Positions 35,115 to 44,484 of a stretch of DNA of 64,000 bases are shown one piece after another. The notes beneath the pieces are model-generated. The model was not told the DNA's origin and did not search any database. It saw only the letters and a list, made by a program, of their open reading frames with translations. Both the position numbers and the translations under genes were made by a program. How positions within the stretch are numbered: the stretch's first letter is position 1; each line of letters begins with the position of its first letter. The stretch spans positions 620,001 to 684,000 of the forward strand of contig JAHRBS010000001.1 of assembly GCA_024305745.1 (NCBI GenBank). The letters run 5' to 3'. The DNA is from Polyporus tsugae. Taxonomy: Eukaryota; Basidiomycota; Agaricomycetes; Polyporales; Polyporaceae.

Positions 35115-36023
35115 ATGGAGGTGCATCACGCAATGGATCTGCCCGCACACAAACCGGACCAGGCCTACTGCCTCGTCTCAGCCCTCGAGGCGGGCTTTTG
35201 CGAGCTCCCCCTCGACTACCTCATCGACACCGCCAAGCCAGGCGAACGCGTAAAACTCCCCTGCCTCGCATTCCTCCTCCGCCACACCAAGACCAACGAT
35301 ATCTTCCTCTTCGACCTCGGCATCCGCAAGGACCACGAGAACCTCACCCCGGGCTACCTCGAGCGCATCCGCCAGATGACCTTCGAGCTCAGCGTCCCCT
35401 CCGACGCCGCAGACGCACTTGCCAAAGGCGGGCTCGTGCCGTCTGACATCCCGTACGTCTGCTACTCCCACCTCCACTTCGACCACGTCGGCGACCCCAC
35501 GCCATACACGCAAGCCACCTTCCTCGTCGGGGCGGAGGCGCGCCCACTCGTCGACGGCGGGTACCCGCACGACCCTAAGTCGCTCTTCGACGCCGCGTTT
35601 CTCCCCGCCGAGCGCACGCGCTGGCTCGACCCCGCGCAGTGGCCCCCGCTCGGGCCGTTCCCGCACGCGCTCGACTTCTACGGCGATGGAAGCCTGTACG
35701 TCGTCGACGCGGGCGCAGGCCACATGCCGGGGCACCTGAACGTCCTCGCGCGGACGTCGGACGAGGGCGGGTGGATCTACCTCGCGGGCGACGCCGCGCA
35801 CGACCACCGGCTGCTGAGCGGGGAGGCGCGCATCCCGGAGCACGACGTGTTCGGGTGCGCGCATCGGGACAGGGAGCGGGCGGCGCTGCATGTGGCGAGG
35901 ATCCGGAGGCTGGCGGAGACGTACCCGCGCGTGAGGGTGATGCTGGCGCACGACGTGCCGTGGTACGAGCTGGCGAAGGAGAGTGGGAAAGGGTTCTGGC
36001 CGGACACGATCGAGTCGCTGTGA
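35115..36023 (+). CDS. MBL-fold metallohydrolase, the open copy of the cluster
   Basis: A single exon of 302 residues. The metal-binding motif HLHFDH is at residues 119-124, followed by AGHMPGH near 203, GDAAHD near 227 and a late AHD. Together these provide the usual two-metal site of the lactonase-like MBL group (AhlD/AttM-type architecture). The substrate is unknown; quorum-lactone or other ester hydrolysis are family possibilities only. The ATG at 35115 is preferred over upstream 35034 because relic 1 starts at the equivalent codon. Third-position G/C is very high, unlike the relics. The gene is on +, whereas the relics at 15.1, 20.5 and 30.5 kb are on -, so this copy was inverted or is the donor locus. 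No intron is present. Confidence 0.85.
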   Translation: MEVHHAMDLPAHKPDQAYCLVSALEAGFCELPLDYLIDTAKPGERVKLPCLAFLLRHTKTNDIFLFDLGIRKDHENLTPGYLERIRQMTFELSVPSDAADALAKGGLVPSDIPYVCYSHLHFDHVGDPTPYTQATFLVGAEARPLVDGGYPHDPKSLFDAAFLPAERTRWLDPAQWPPLGPFPHALDFYGDGSLYVVDAGAGHMPGHLNVLARTSDEGGWIYLAGDAAHDHRLLSGEARIPEHDVFGCAHRDRERAALHVARIRRLAETYPRVRVMLAHDVPWYELAKESGKGFWPDTIESL

Positions 36024-37003
36024 TTACTAGTCTCGGCTCCAGACGTTCTACAGGTCTCTCTGCACCCTGCGCTCACGGCTTCGCTACGCTCAGCAATGCA
36101 GGAGGGAGGGAGTATCGGATTGGGAAGGAGCGTTGATGGGGAATCGTGAAAAAGATCTGGCTGGGATTGTGAGCGCCGGTGCAGAGAGACCTGTAGTACT
36201 AGAACGTCTGGTGCATTTCGTGCTCGGCAAGGACATTAGTGACATCGGGTCACATCGGGTCACCTTCGGGCATCGGGGGGTGACTCTCGAATCACGCCTT
36301 CCTTCGTCCTGCGACGATGGTGGCCAACTGGTCTCCGGAGAGTGCCCAACATGCCGTACTTTTTCATTCCAAACACCTCCCACTCGGCGCGATACTCTGG
36401 TTCCGCAATATCTTCAAATGGTCAGGAATTTTTAACGAGCAGGAATGCTACTGAGTATTAAGGCGCAACCTCATGAACGATCCCTTTCCTGGGCGCGCGA
36501 CGACTCCTCGCGCTCGGTGAGCGCCGGATGGCGGCGGCTGCTGCTGCTGCTAACGAGCGCGAGCTTGTCCTTGTTTCGAGAGGTCTTTGTATTTTGAAAG
36601 AGTATTATGGCTTCCAATTGCACGCCATGCGTCCACCTCACAGCTGAGTTGTATCGGGTGCTTGGGGTGGAGCCGTGCCGTACACTGACGTATGACTAAT
36701 ACCACGTGTTGTGACCTCCTGTCACTAATGCCCTTGCCGAGCCCGAAATGCACCAGACGTTTTGGCAGTGCGAACGACCATCTTCGCAGGCGCCAAAACT
36801 TCTGGAACCGAGACTATGTGATTACAGTCGTCAAGGTTAGGTCACCGACCCCAGATGCTGCAGGGTACGTGGGCGAAATAAAGGCGGAAGGGAGGTGGAT
36901 CACGATTGGCGATCAATTCAGGCTAGTCAGTATTTAGTGGTACACGTTCAAGTTGGAACTGCGGGGAGCCCCGTGGTTTCTGGTCCTAGTACCATCCTTT
37001 CAA
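36024..37003. other. Intergenic region carrying an inverted repeat; no gene supported
   Basis: About 1 kb between the MBL-fold gene (+) and the tail of the F-box gene (-). Short open frames on both strands encode similar peptides (HFVLGKDISD and HFGLGKGISD), because they lie in the two arms of an inverted repeat (next entry). Otherwise nothing is recognisable. Confidence 0.5.
36204..36760. repeat. Inverted repeat, 40-nt arms, possible small foldback element
   Basis: The arm 36204-36243 is the reverse complement of 36721-36760 with 38 of 40 positions matching. Weaker similarity continues for about 10-15 nt inward. The arms enclose about 480 nt. No transposase frame and no clear target-site duplication were seen, so this could be a non-autonomous element or a local inverted duplication. 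Confidence 0.55.
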
Positions 37004-37285
37004 CTATGTGTTCTCCGGCAGTCCCCATCCGTCGCCAGTCCGAGCCAACGACTCCGGATACAGCCTCCAATACTCGTTCTTGACCATCCATACCTCAGGT
37101 ATATCCTTCATCTCCCACAGCTTGCGATCGGTGACCCTGACGTCGCCGACGACGTGCTCCTTGATGCGCCCCGCGAGCGCCGGGTCCCCAACGGAAAGCG
37201 CGCTGCATGCCACCGACCGCAATGGATGTCCACCCAGCTTCCTCCCTTCCAGCGTCCGGACCAGAACGTCCCCCATCCCCGGCTT
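37004..37285 (-). other. Conserved coding-like extension beyond the amber stop of the F-box gene
   Basis: After the TAG at 37288-37286 the same frame stays open for another 93 codons to a stop at 37004. The peptide contains GHPLRSVACSA and VWMVKNEYWRLYP. The degenerate paralog at 40148-40396 encodes the matching blocks GRPLRSVACSA and VWMVKSDYWSLY. The ancestral protein therefore extended through this region. It is now cut off unless there is readthrough or splicing around the stop. Confidence 0.7.
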
Positions 37286-39023
37286 CTACGCGCGGTTCAG
37301 CTCGATCGTGAGCGACCCAAGGCGTGGAACAGCCTGCCCGGCATCTCCACCCCCAGGTTCCGATTCGAACGGGGCCAATATGCGCGCGAGACGGTCGACC
37401 GCCGCGCTGTTCTCCGTCGCGGACCCGGACTTCTGGCTGCGCACGACGAGGCTCTCCAGCGCAGGCACGCGCTCGCCGCCGACGATGAGCGCCGCGCGCC
37501 GGAGACGCGCCGGGCTCAGCGTGGACAGTCGCAGCGCGGTGACGCCGAGCGTGGGCAGCGTCGTGAAGACGGACCAGAAGACGTACTCCTCGTGGCTGTA
37601 CTGCTCTTTCAGCTGGCGGCTGGAGCATACGTGCGGCCGCCAAAAGCGGAAGTGTACCCAGAGCCCCGTGTCCGCGCCGGCGCGAGCCCCGTGTGCGAGG
37701 AAGTGCAGGTTGAAGGGGGTGTCGCGCCCTGCAGGCTTGCCACCCTCGAGGATGTCGAGGTCGGTGAGACCCATGTGCGAGAGAGGGAGGACCGACCGAG
37801 GGACCGGGGGGGACTGGTCGGATTTTGCGTAGAGCTCCGTGAGGCGGACGGTGGACACAGCGGGGAGCTCGAGCTTACTGAGGAGGCTGAAGGCGGGTGT
37901 GGAGGCGACGTCGCTGATCCAGAACGCTTTGAGATGTTTCAAGGCAACAGGGGGGTGATTAGCCATTTGTGTGTCGAGGATGAGGTCGGGTGAGGGGGAC
38001 AGAAGCTCAAAGGTCTCCAGGCGGGGAGTATTGGAGAGAAGGTCAAGGAGCCTTCCAGTGGACGCCACGCTACGCAATATGCCACGGAGCTGGAGATTAA
38101 TGAGGTTCGGGAACGAGTTGCCGGGGAAGAAAGGAACGTTCGGCCCCAGTGCCATCGCCTTGATGTTAGACGCCAGTCCTCCAAAGATGAGCGGCAGAAG
38201 AGGTAAAAGGGGTTGGGCGAAGAACCCCTCACCTCCCGCGGTCAATGTCAAGAACTCCAGAGCGGTTAACGGGAAAGAAATGCAGGTGAGATATTCGATC
38301 GGGATGACCTCGTCGACGAATAAATGAAGCTCTCGCACACGACCCGCGTGGCTGGGAATGATCTTCGGCCAGACCGAGTGCGTGTTGCGGAGAGCATCAG
38401 GGAGGAAGGTGTAAACGTGAATGTCGGAAAAGCGGGATCGGTGTAGGAACATGTTGGGTTGAGATGGCCATCCGACGTTGTTGTCGACAATGTGGTACCA
38501 CAACTGGGACGAGGCGAGGGCGATCGCACGCCATGACGAACACACTCGAGCTATGTTGACTGCGGAGTTAGTTGGCTCGCTAGGCTTGGGCTGGTCAATA
38601 TTGACGGTTGGCGGGGCGACGGCGAATTCGAAGATACGATTGAGCAGCTCTGGAGGAAGCTTGCTGACAGGAAGAAGCTTGTTTCGATACCTGTTTAGGG
38701 CTGCTAGGGTGTTTGCTGTGTTTAGGGCGACCTGCTCAACCTGTACGGGCTGTCAGCGGGTGAAAGTAAGCGCATGAACGCGACAGTATGCACCTGTTCG
38801 AAACTGAACACAGTCAGCGATTGTGAGAGACCAGAGTACTTTGAAGGAATTGGCATGCTTACGGCAGTGAACCAATACGGAGCGCATGCTCACATGAAGC
38901 ATTGAAAGTGGAGAGCGACAGCGTGATTGCAGCGAAGGATTGTTCCAGTTGGTCAGCCTCGGGGGACTGAAGACCATCGACGCTCACCGGGATCGATGAC
39001 ACGTAGAACGGGGGTAGTGCCAT
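37286..39023 (-). CDS. F-box protein with a 10-nt microexon
   Basis: Three exons on -: 39023-38863, the 10-nt microexon 38803-38794, and 38740-37286, giving 541 residues. The microexon (TTTCGAACAG) restores phase: exon 1 ends in phase 2 and exon 3 starts in phase 0 with VEQVALNTA. An F-box lies near residues 75-125 (VSKLPPELLNRIFEFAV ... CSSWRAIAL ... LW). A long Leu-rich region of weak LRR character follows, typical of agaricomycete F-box proteins that serve as SCF adaptors. The frame ends at TAG 37288-37286, yet a conserved 93-codon extension follows in frame. The gene may therefore be a truncated but expressed allele or an early pseudogene. A related, broken copy lies at 40148-41123. Confidence 0.75.
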
Positions 39024-39582
39024 GGTGATCGCCAAGTCCTCGCAATTCACGGTGTTTTTGCCAAGACTGGAATACAGAGAGCCTTGGGTGGATTGGATGC
39101 GAAGATATGTTGTGATTACTCACCCAATAGTACACCTCAATGAAGGGCTAGGTAAGCGCGAGCTTGAAGCCCTCACGAAAAGGCGGGATGTTCTGCAGGG
39201 TGTGCGACTTGCTGGATCCAACATATATCGTGACCTGAGGGATTTCGAGGTACCGGTCGCGCTGAGATCGCGCTGGTGGGTGACTGACAAGTTGGGCCCT
39301 AAGCAACTTACGCGTCTATCCTTAGCACTACCGCGTGGCGTCACAGCAGGTGATCGATCTGTCACACCGTGCCCGCGACGTGTCTCCGAGTCGTCACTGT
39401 CATGCATCCAACACACCCAGCAGTGACTGAGACGTATATCGCTGCCATGCCTCGCTCTCGTCGCTCTCCCGCGCAGAAGGCCGCACTTGCCAGAGTTGTC
39501 CATCTCCCTCGAACGACGCCGCAACAAACTGGACCTCCCCACCCGGGCGCCCCCGGCTCTGTCACCTCATCCTACCATTCCC
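39024..39582. other. Intergenic between divergent genes
   Basis: 560 nt between the F-box gene (-) and the coiled-coil gene (+), so it probably serves as promoter for both. An open + frame from about 39448 (MPRSRRSPAQK) is in another phase and could be a first exon of the coiled-coil gene, but no good donor was found. Confidence 0.4.
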
Positions 39583-39903
39583 ATGGTTCAGGCCAACATT
39601 CCTGTCCCTCCACCAACAGGTACCAGTGGACCAGAAAGCGACAGGAACTCGGTCTCAGTCCATCCTGCGAGGCTACGCGCACAGAAACAGAACACGCTCA
39701 AGCTTGCTCATGGGCGGGAGCGAGTTGCGGCCCTCGAACGGGACCTCCAGGATGCCCTCCACCGCGAGAGCGAGCTGAGAGAGGAGATCAAGGCACTCAA
39801 GGAGCGCTTTCGGGCGGTGGACCGAGATCGACACGAGGACGCCTTGCTTCACGAGCTGGCAGGCACCAACGCCATGGTGGTACCGGAGAACACATTCGAA
39901 TAA
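39583..39903 (+). CDS. Small coiled-coil protein, unrecognised
   Basis: An open frame of 106 residues from ATG 39583. The N-terminal third is Pro/Ser-rich. The C-terminal half has heptad character (RERVAALERDLQDALHRE, then REEIKALKERF) and suggests a parallel coiled coil of about 45 residues. It lacks the basic region of bZIP proteins. Upstream the same frame is open back to about 39487 without an ATG, so an earlier exon may exist. Function unknown. Confidence 0.5.
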   Translation: MVQANIPVPPPTGTSGPESDRNSVSVHPARLRAQKQNTLKLAHGRERVAALERDLQDALHRESELREEIKALKERFRAVDRDRHEDALLHELAGTNAMVVPENTFE

Positions 39904-40147
39904 CAGCGGTCTCCGCCGTTTCTTACTGCATGCTAGCTGAGGTCGTTTCCGAGGTCAGTCTTGGCCCTCATCATTTTCTGGATCCTTGTCCTAATCTTGC
40001 TGAACCATGTTCCCGCTAGCGACTCGGAGTCGGATCTCTGGCACAATGGTGCGGAGACTCGCCATTATGTACCTTCTTCATCTTCGCATACAATGTCGCC
40101 GATAGTAATGATCAAAATCTGACGTTAATTGTACATCCAGAGCTCGA

Positions 40148-41123
40148 CTAGGTGTCGTGAGGTAGTTCCCATCCATAATGTAACTCCCGTGAGTACAAGC
40201 TCCAATAATCACTCTTGACCATCCATACTGACGCGCCCTGGATCCTCTCCACCTTCCACAGCTGGCGGCCCGTCACTTCGATGGTCTCGACGTGCTCCCC
40301 GAGGTGTTCCGCGAGGGAGAGATCATCCACCCTCTTGGCACTACACGCGACCGACCGCAACGGGCGGCCACAGCGCTTCCGCACCTCCAAAGCCATCCGC
40401 CAGCTCCGGGTCCCAGGTACCGCCCACCTCGATCGCGAATTCGAGGGCAGGCAAAGGGGTGGAGACTGCGTCGAGAAAATCCTCGATCGGGGTCACGCGG
40501 CTCACCGGCACATATAGCCCGTGTACGCGATGCGAATAGTGTTGAATGACGTCTAGCCATATATAATTTAGCTCGCTCAGAGGGATGGACTCGAGGGAAG
40601 TGTAGAAGCGAATACCAGCACAGCGAGAACGCTGCAGACACAGTCTAGTAGATCGGAGTCCTTGTCGACGACTTGAGACCATAAGTGGGATGTACTGGGC
40701 GCGATCTCGCGCCATGAGGAGCACACGTGAGTGAGGGTGATTGTCCAATCCGTTAAGTTGTGAGACTTAACATCGTGGACATCTGCAGGCGGGGCGACGA
40801 CGAAATCGAAAATGCGGATGAGCACCTCTAGGGGAGCGTATTAAAGCATTGTGATATCTGATAAGGAGTGTGCGACCGGCGCTGCAATGACATCTTGAAC
40901 CTAGCGTAGTGTCAGTGGATGTAGCATGACCGCATGTGCTCAATAACTTACGAGTACCTGTTCGAGGCTGGATTCCGTTGGGAAAGGCTTTGAGTGTAAC
41001 GCAGATAATTTGGAGCACTCACGAGAAGCAACGTTCACGATGAGCACGTTCAAGTGCGGTGTTGAAGTTGGAGAATATATTGGCCTTAGTGAAAGACGTT
41101 ATGCTGGGCACCATCGTGGGCAT
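40148..41123 (-). pseudogene. Degenerate F-box paralog
   Basis: From ATG 41123 on -, an exon ends ALERAHRERCFS. A 55-nt intron, a 10-nt microexon (CCTCGAACAG, 40967-40958) and a 57-nt intron follow, the same architecture as the F-box gene at 39 kb. Next come VQDVIAAPV, an in-frame TAA, then VLIRIFDFVVAPP and CSSWREIAPSTSHLW (F-box). The Leu-rich body is mostly missing. A frame change leads into RKRCGRPLRSVACSA and a C-terminus ending WELPHDT. The stop, frameshift and deletion make it a pseudogene. Confidence 0.75.
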
Positions 41124-41273
41124 ATCAACGAGGAATACTGAGGAAGGTTGAATAGGCGAGCAATCGTTGAAGCAGACCATGAACCTCCCACGAGGTTATA
41201 AGATGTCGACGCAACGTGTCACCTCATTCAAGTTCAACGTGTGAGCTCAACCTACTCCAGAGTTACGATGACC

Positions 41274-41445
41274 TTACAGCGCCTTGCAAAACGATAGCTC
41301 GCGCTCCACAACCTTGCTCAGGAAACTTCGAGGCCCGACGCCCCAATCTAGGCAGGAGGCCCCACCGTGCTCCACCGCGCTCGGACCTGGAAAATTCCTG
41401 AGGAAGAGGGTGGAGCGCGAGCTATCGTTTTGCAAGGCGCTGTAA
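41274..41445. mobile_element. MITE-like element with perfect TA-flanked inverted repeats
   Basis: The ends read TTACAGCGCCTTGCAAAACG... and ...CGTTTTGCAAGGCGCTGTAA, exact reverse complements for 36 nt. Pairing continues with a few mismatches to about 57 nt per arm, leaving a ~55-nt loop. A TA dinucleotide flanks termini beginning CAG, as in Tc1/mariner/pogo-type elements. At 172 nt it has no coding capacity, so it would be a non-autonomous miniature element mobilised in trans. Confidence 0.7.
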
Positions 41446-41724
41446 GTGGTGAGTTGGAATGTCAGTCTTAACCACACTCAGTTATCCCGGCTGCAAATAA
41501 GTTGGCATTTGTTAGCGCTACCATGGGCCCTTCCAGCTTGACTGGTCGGTCGTCCGATCGGCCAATCGCCAATCTGCAACTTAATCCAGTCAGCTAACCA
41601 CGTTTTCCCATGGACGAACTTGAACTTCCTGTCACAACACACTATGCTGTGACCGCAGAGGCCACGTACATGGGGCGACCGGACGTCGTTCTTTCCCCCC
41701 TTCCCCCACCGCTCACATACCCCC

Positions 41725-42584
41725 ATGAAAATTTCCGCAGCCCTCGCACCGCTTGAGGATCTCAAAGCCACCATCGGCACGGCCTTCGTGCCCACCCTGA
41801 TTGCGGTTTTGAAGAACCCCCTCCTCATTTTCCGGCCCCATGAGATCTCGCGCATCTTCATGGCACATGTGTGGACGCTGTATGCGGACGGGATTGACGG
41901 GAACGGCCGTCCCGCCAAGGAAGAGCTCCTCCCAGGCAATTGCACTGGCGTCGTCCTCGACATCGGAGCCGGTACGCCCCATCCCTTCGACGTCTACTCC
42001 CTCCTCCCGCACACATCAATATTGGTGATGCTAACCTCCACCTGGCAGGCCACGGGCACACGGCGCTCTACCTCGACCCCACCAAGGTCACCAAATACGT
42101 CGCACTCGAGCCCAACGTTCTCATGCACCCCAAAATCCGCTCCACCGCCGCCAAGCGGGGCTTCACAGAGGCCGCCGGGACGCTCCTCGTCCTCCCGTAC
42201 GGCGCCGAACAGACCGCGCTGATCGTGTCCGCGCTCGGCGGCGCGCACGCCGTCGACACGCTCGTCTCGATCCTCTCGCTTTGCTCCATCCCGGACCCCG
42301 AGCGGACCCTCGGCGCACTCGTGCGGGAGGTGCTCAGGCCGGGCGGGACGCTGGTGTTCTACGAGCACGTCCTGAGCCCAAGGGCGGACGTCGCGTGGTG
42401 GCAACGGTTCTGGGCGCCCGTGTGGGCGTACGTGATGGATGGCTGTCGTATTGACCGGCCGACGCACGTATGGGTCGAGAAGATGGACGCGTGGGCTGAG
42501 GGGAGTGTGTGGGGGAAGCCTGACGAACCGGAGGAGCATTTGTTCTGGCATCGGGTTGGGCGGTTTGTGAAGAAGGCGAACTAG
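41725..42584 (+). CDS. SAM-dependent class I methyltransferase (METTL7/UbiE-like)
   Basis: Exons 41725-41971 and 42049-42584, with a 77-nt intron, join in frame to 260 residues. Motif I is VLDIGAGHGHTALYLD, formed across the splice junction. An acidic EPN follows (SAM ribose binding), as do a VSILSLCSIPDP strand (post I/II) and an LRPGGTLVFYEHV block typical of methyltransferase type 11 enzymes. An N-terminal amphipathic segment precedes the core. The arrangement resembles METTL7-like alkyl/thiol methyltransferases, but the substrate cannot be read from sequence. The unspliced frame also runs on, so intron retention would replace the motif I Gly-rich loop. Confidence 0.85.
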
Positions 42585-44484
42585 TGTGATTGGTCGACTT
42601 CTATCTTAGTCGCGGAGTATCCTGGGGTGTGGGTCATGAAATGGATGTACTTTTCGGCGACTGGTCATAAAGCGCTGGTGTAAACTTGGTGTGGTATCAC
42701 ATGGCAATATCAGTAGCACAGCAGGCAGCGCCTACTTTATATTGGAGAGAAAGTCTGACGACGTCCCGCCCAGCCTCCTCACTGCCGCCGAGCAGCGCGC
42801 CCTTGACCACGGCTACCGGTGAGGCCCGTATGCCGCGCTCCCCTACGGAGGCATCCGTACTCCCTCGAAGGGCAACTACGTTCACGGACAAGCCCTCGTG
42901 AAGTGTCATTGAAGTTCGAGTCTGCCGTTCACGGAGGGGTGGATCCTAGACTTGGCCCCGACTAGATCTACTGGCCGAGGGAGTCGGAGGGAGTCGGATC
43001 TAGGTAGCACTCGTCGGTCGACTGAACCCCCCTCTACGCGGAGAGGCCCACCCGCGAGGGGCGAGCGGGAGACGCCTGCAGCACGACGATAGACAAGACA
43101 CCGGAGGGAAAGGACGGGAACTGCTGGAGGTACGTCATTGAGAGGGTAGTTGCGGGCTTGAAGGCGGGGCGGCCGGGGTGGCGGCGAGGAAGGTAGTACA
43201 ATTTACCAAAGCCGCGAGGTGCAGGATCTCCGACCGGGGCTATGCAGCACGCGATTAGATCTACCTGTGTGAATCTAGACGAGGTCTAGTGGGCCAAGGA
43301 TTGAGCACGAAGGGAAACTCACGCGCGCAATGTCCGCAGTGTCCACATTGACATAGGAATTGATATGCAGCGCGCTTAGGGCGCTCTCATATGTGCAAGG
43401 GTCGGCGGCGCGGGTTTCTGGCGGCGTTCCAGAGCACATCTCCCCCTCGCACGTGTGATGCACTTCCGGGAGTCCTCGGAGTTGGGCTGCACGTCCTTCT
43501 CTTCTAAATACGCGTGCATATCCCAAGCTGTTGACATTCGAACTAGATGACGGTAGCTCTTCAGAGTCCGAATAGGTGATACGGTGATACAAGAGTAGAG
43601 AAACACCCACAATGATATGTCAGACCGAGACGCTCCACGGCCCTTTCGGAGGCCTGTCAACCCCGCATGTGCCCGGGGTGTGCTGTTCTTTCCCACTGCT
43701 TGCGCCTCTCCCCGTCCGGCAGAGTTCAGAGACCTTCCACGGTTGTTGAGCGCAGGATGGTACTTGATCTGAATATGCCTGACATGTACTTCGGCGTCGT
43801 CGTGGCGATGATCTGTAGGCACAGAGGGATGATTTCGACGTGGGAATCCCATCGCTGAGTGTCTTCAACTTGGGCTTTGAACGAGGACCGCTCGATATCG
43901 GATCGGATTGTGCCAGTCGGACATACGAAACATTGCTGTGTTCCTGAGGCCGAAGCCCGGAGGAGTTGCAATTGACTGTCGGGATGTCCCCTCTCAGTGG
44001 CGAAAATCGAAGTCTAATGCTCACCGAGGTCATGGGGTATTCATTATTCCAGGAAAGCGCTGCTTCTGCACCGTTTTACACTCCTGTCTGTCAGCAGAGG
44101 GCGCCAGCGGATATTGAGAGTGGACGGCAGACACAATGCCGCCACTAAAATTCACTCAGGGCTGTTGTGCGGCGAATCCTGTCCGCAATTTGGTTGAAGT
44201 GGCTAGGCGCCCATAACATGCTCTCTTTTCTACCCCGACTTCAACTCCGCGGCCATCCTATTGGCCAGTAGGGCCAGAGTGACAAGGATATTGGGACTCC
44301 GATATGGACAAGGAATTGCAGATTCGCCTTGGCGTGGGACGGACTGGACGGAACGTTTACGCCAGCCTCGAGATGACGGCTCCGGGCACGGATTGTTATA
44401 TGCCTCTGATCTCCTAAAGCCCGCTGAATCCTTCCTCTCCTTTGCTTCCCCCTCTCCTTCGCAGCCTGCTCCTCGTCGACCGCC
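42585..44484. other. Long non-coding or decayed region
   Basis: About 1.9 kb. A short + block at 42745-42811 (DDVPPSLLTAAEQRALDHGYR, cut by a stop) looks like an old exon fragment of an unrecognised gene. Between 43270 and 44030, - has several overlapping frames of 80-160 codons in different phases, suggesting a decayed gene. None can be assembled or named. The last 250 nt are the likely promoter of the GT61 gene. Confidence 0.4.

Noticed and set aside
35178..35951. A 257-codon open frame on - within the MBL-fold gene
   Set aside because: It is an antisense shadow of the GC-rich MBL coding frame. The + strand frame has the HLHFDH and GDAAHD motifs.
42745..42811. A short exon-like block (PPSLLTAAEQRAL) as part of the methyltransferase gene
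   Set aside because: The methyltransferase frame already ends with a normal C-terminus at 42584. The block has no splice link to it and is followed by a stop.
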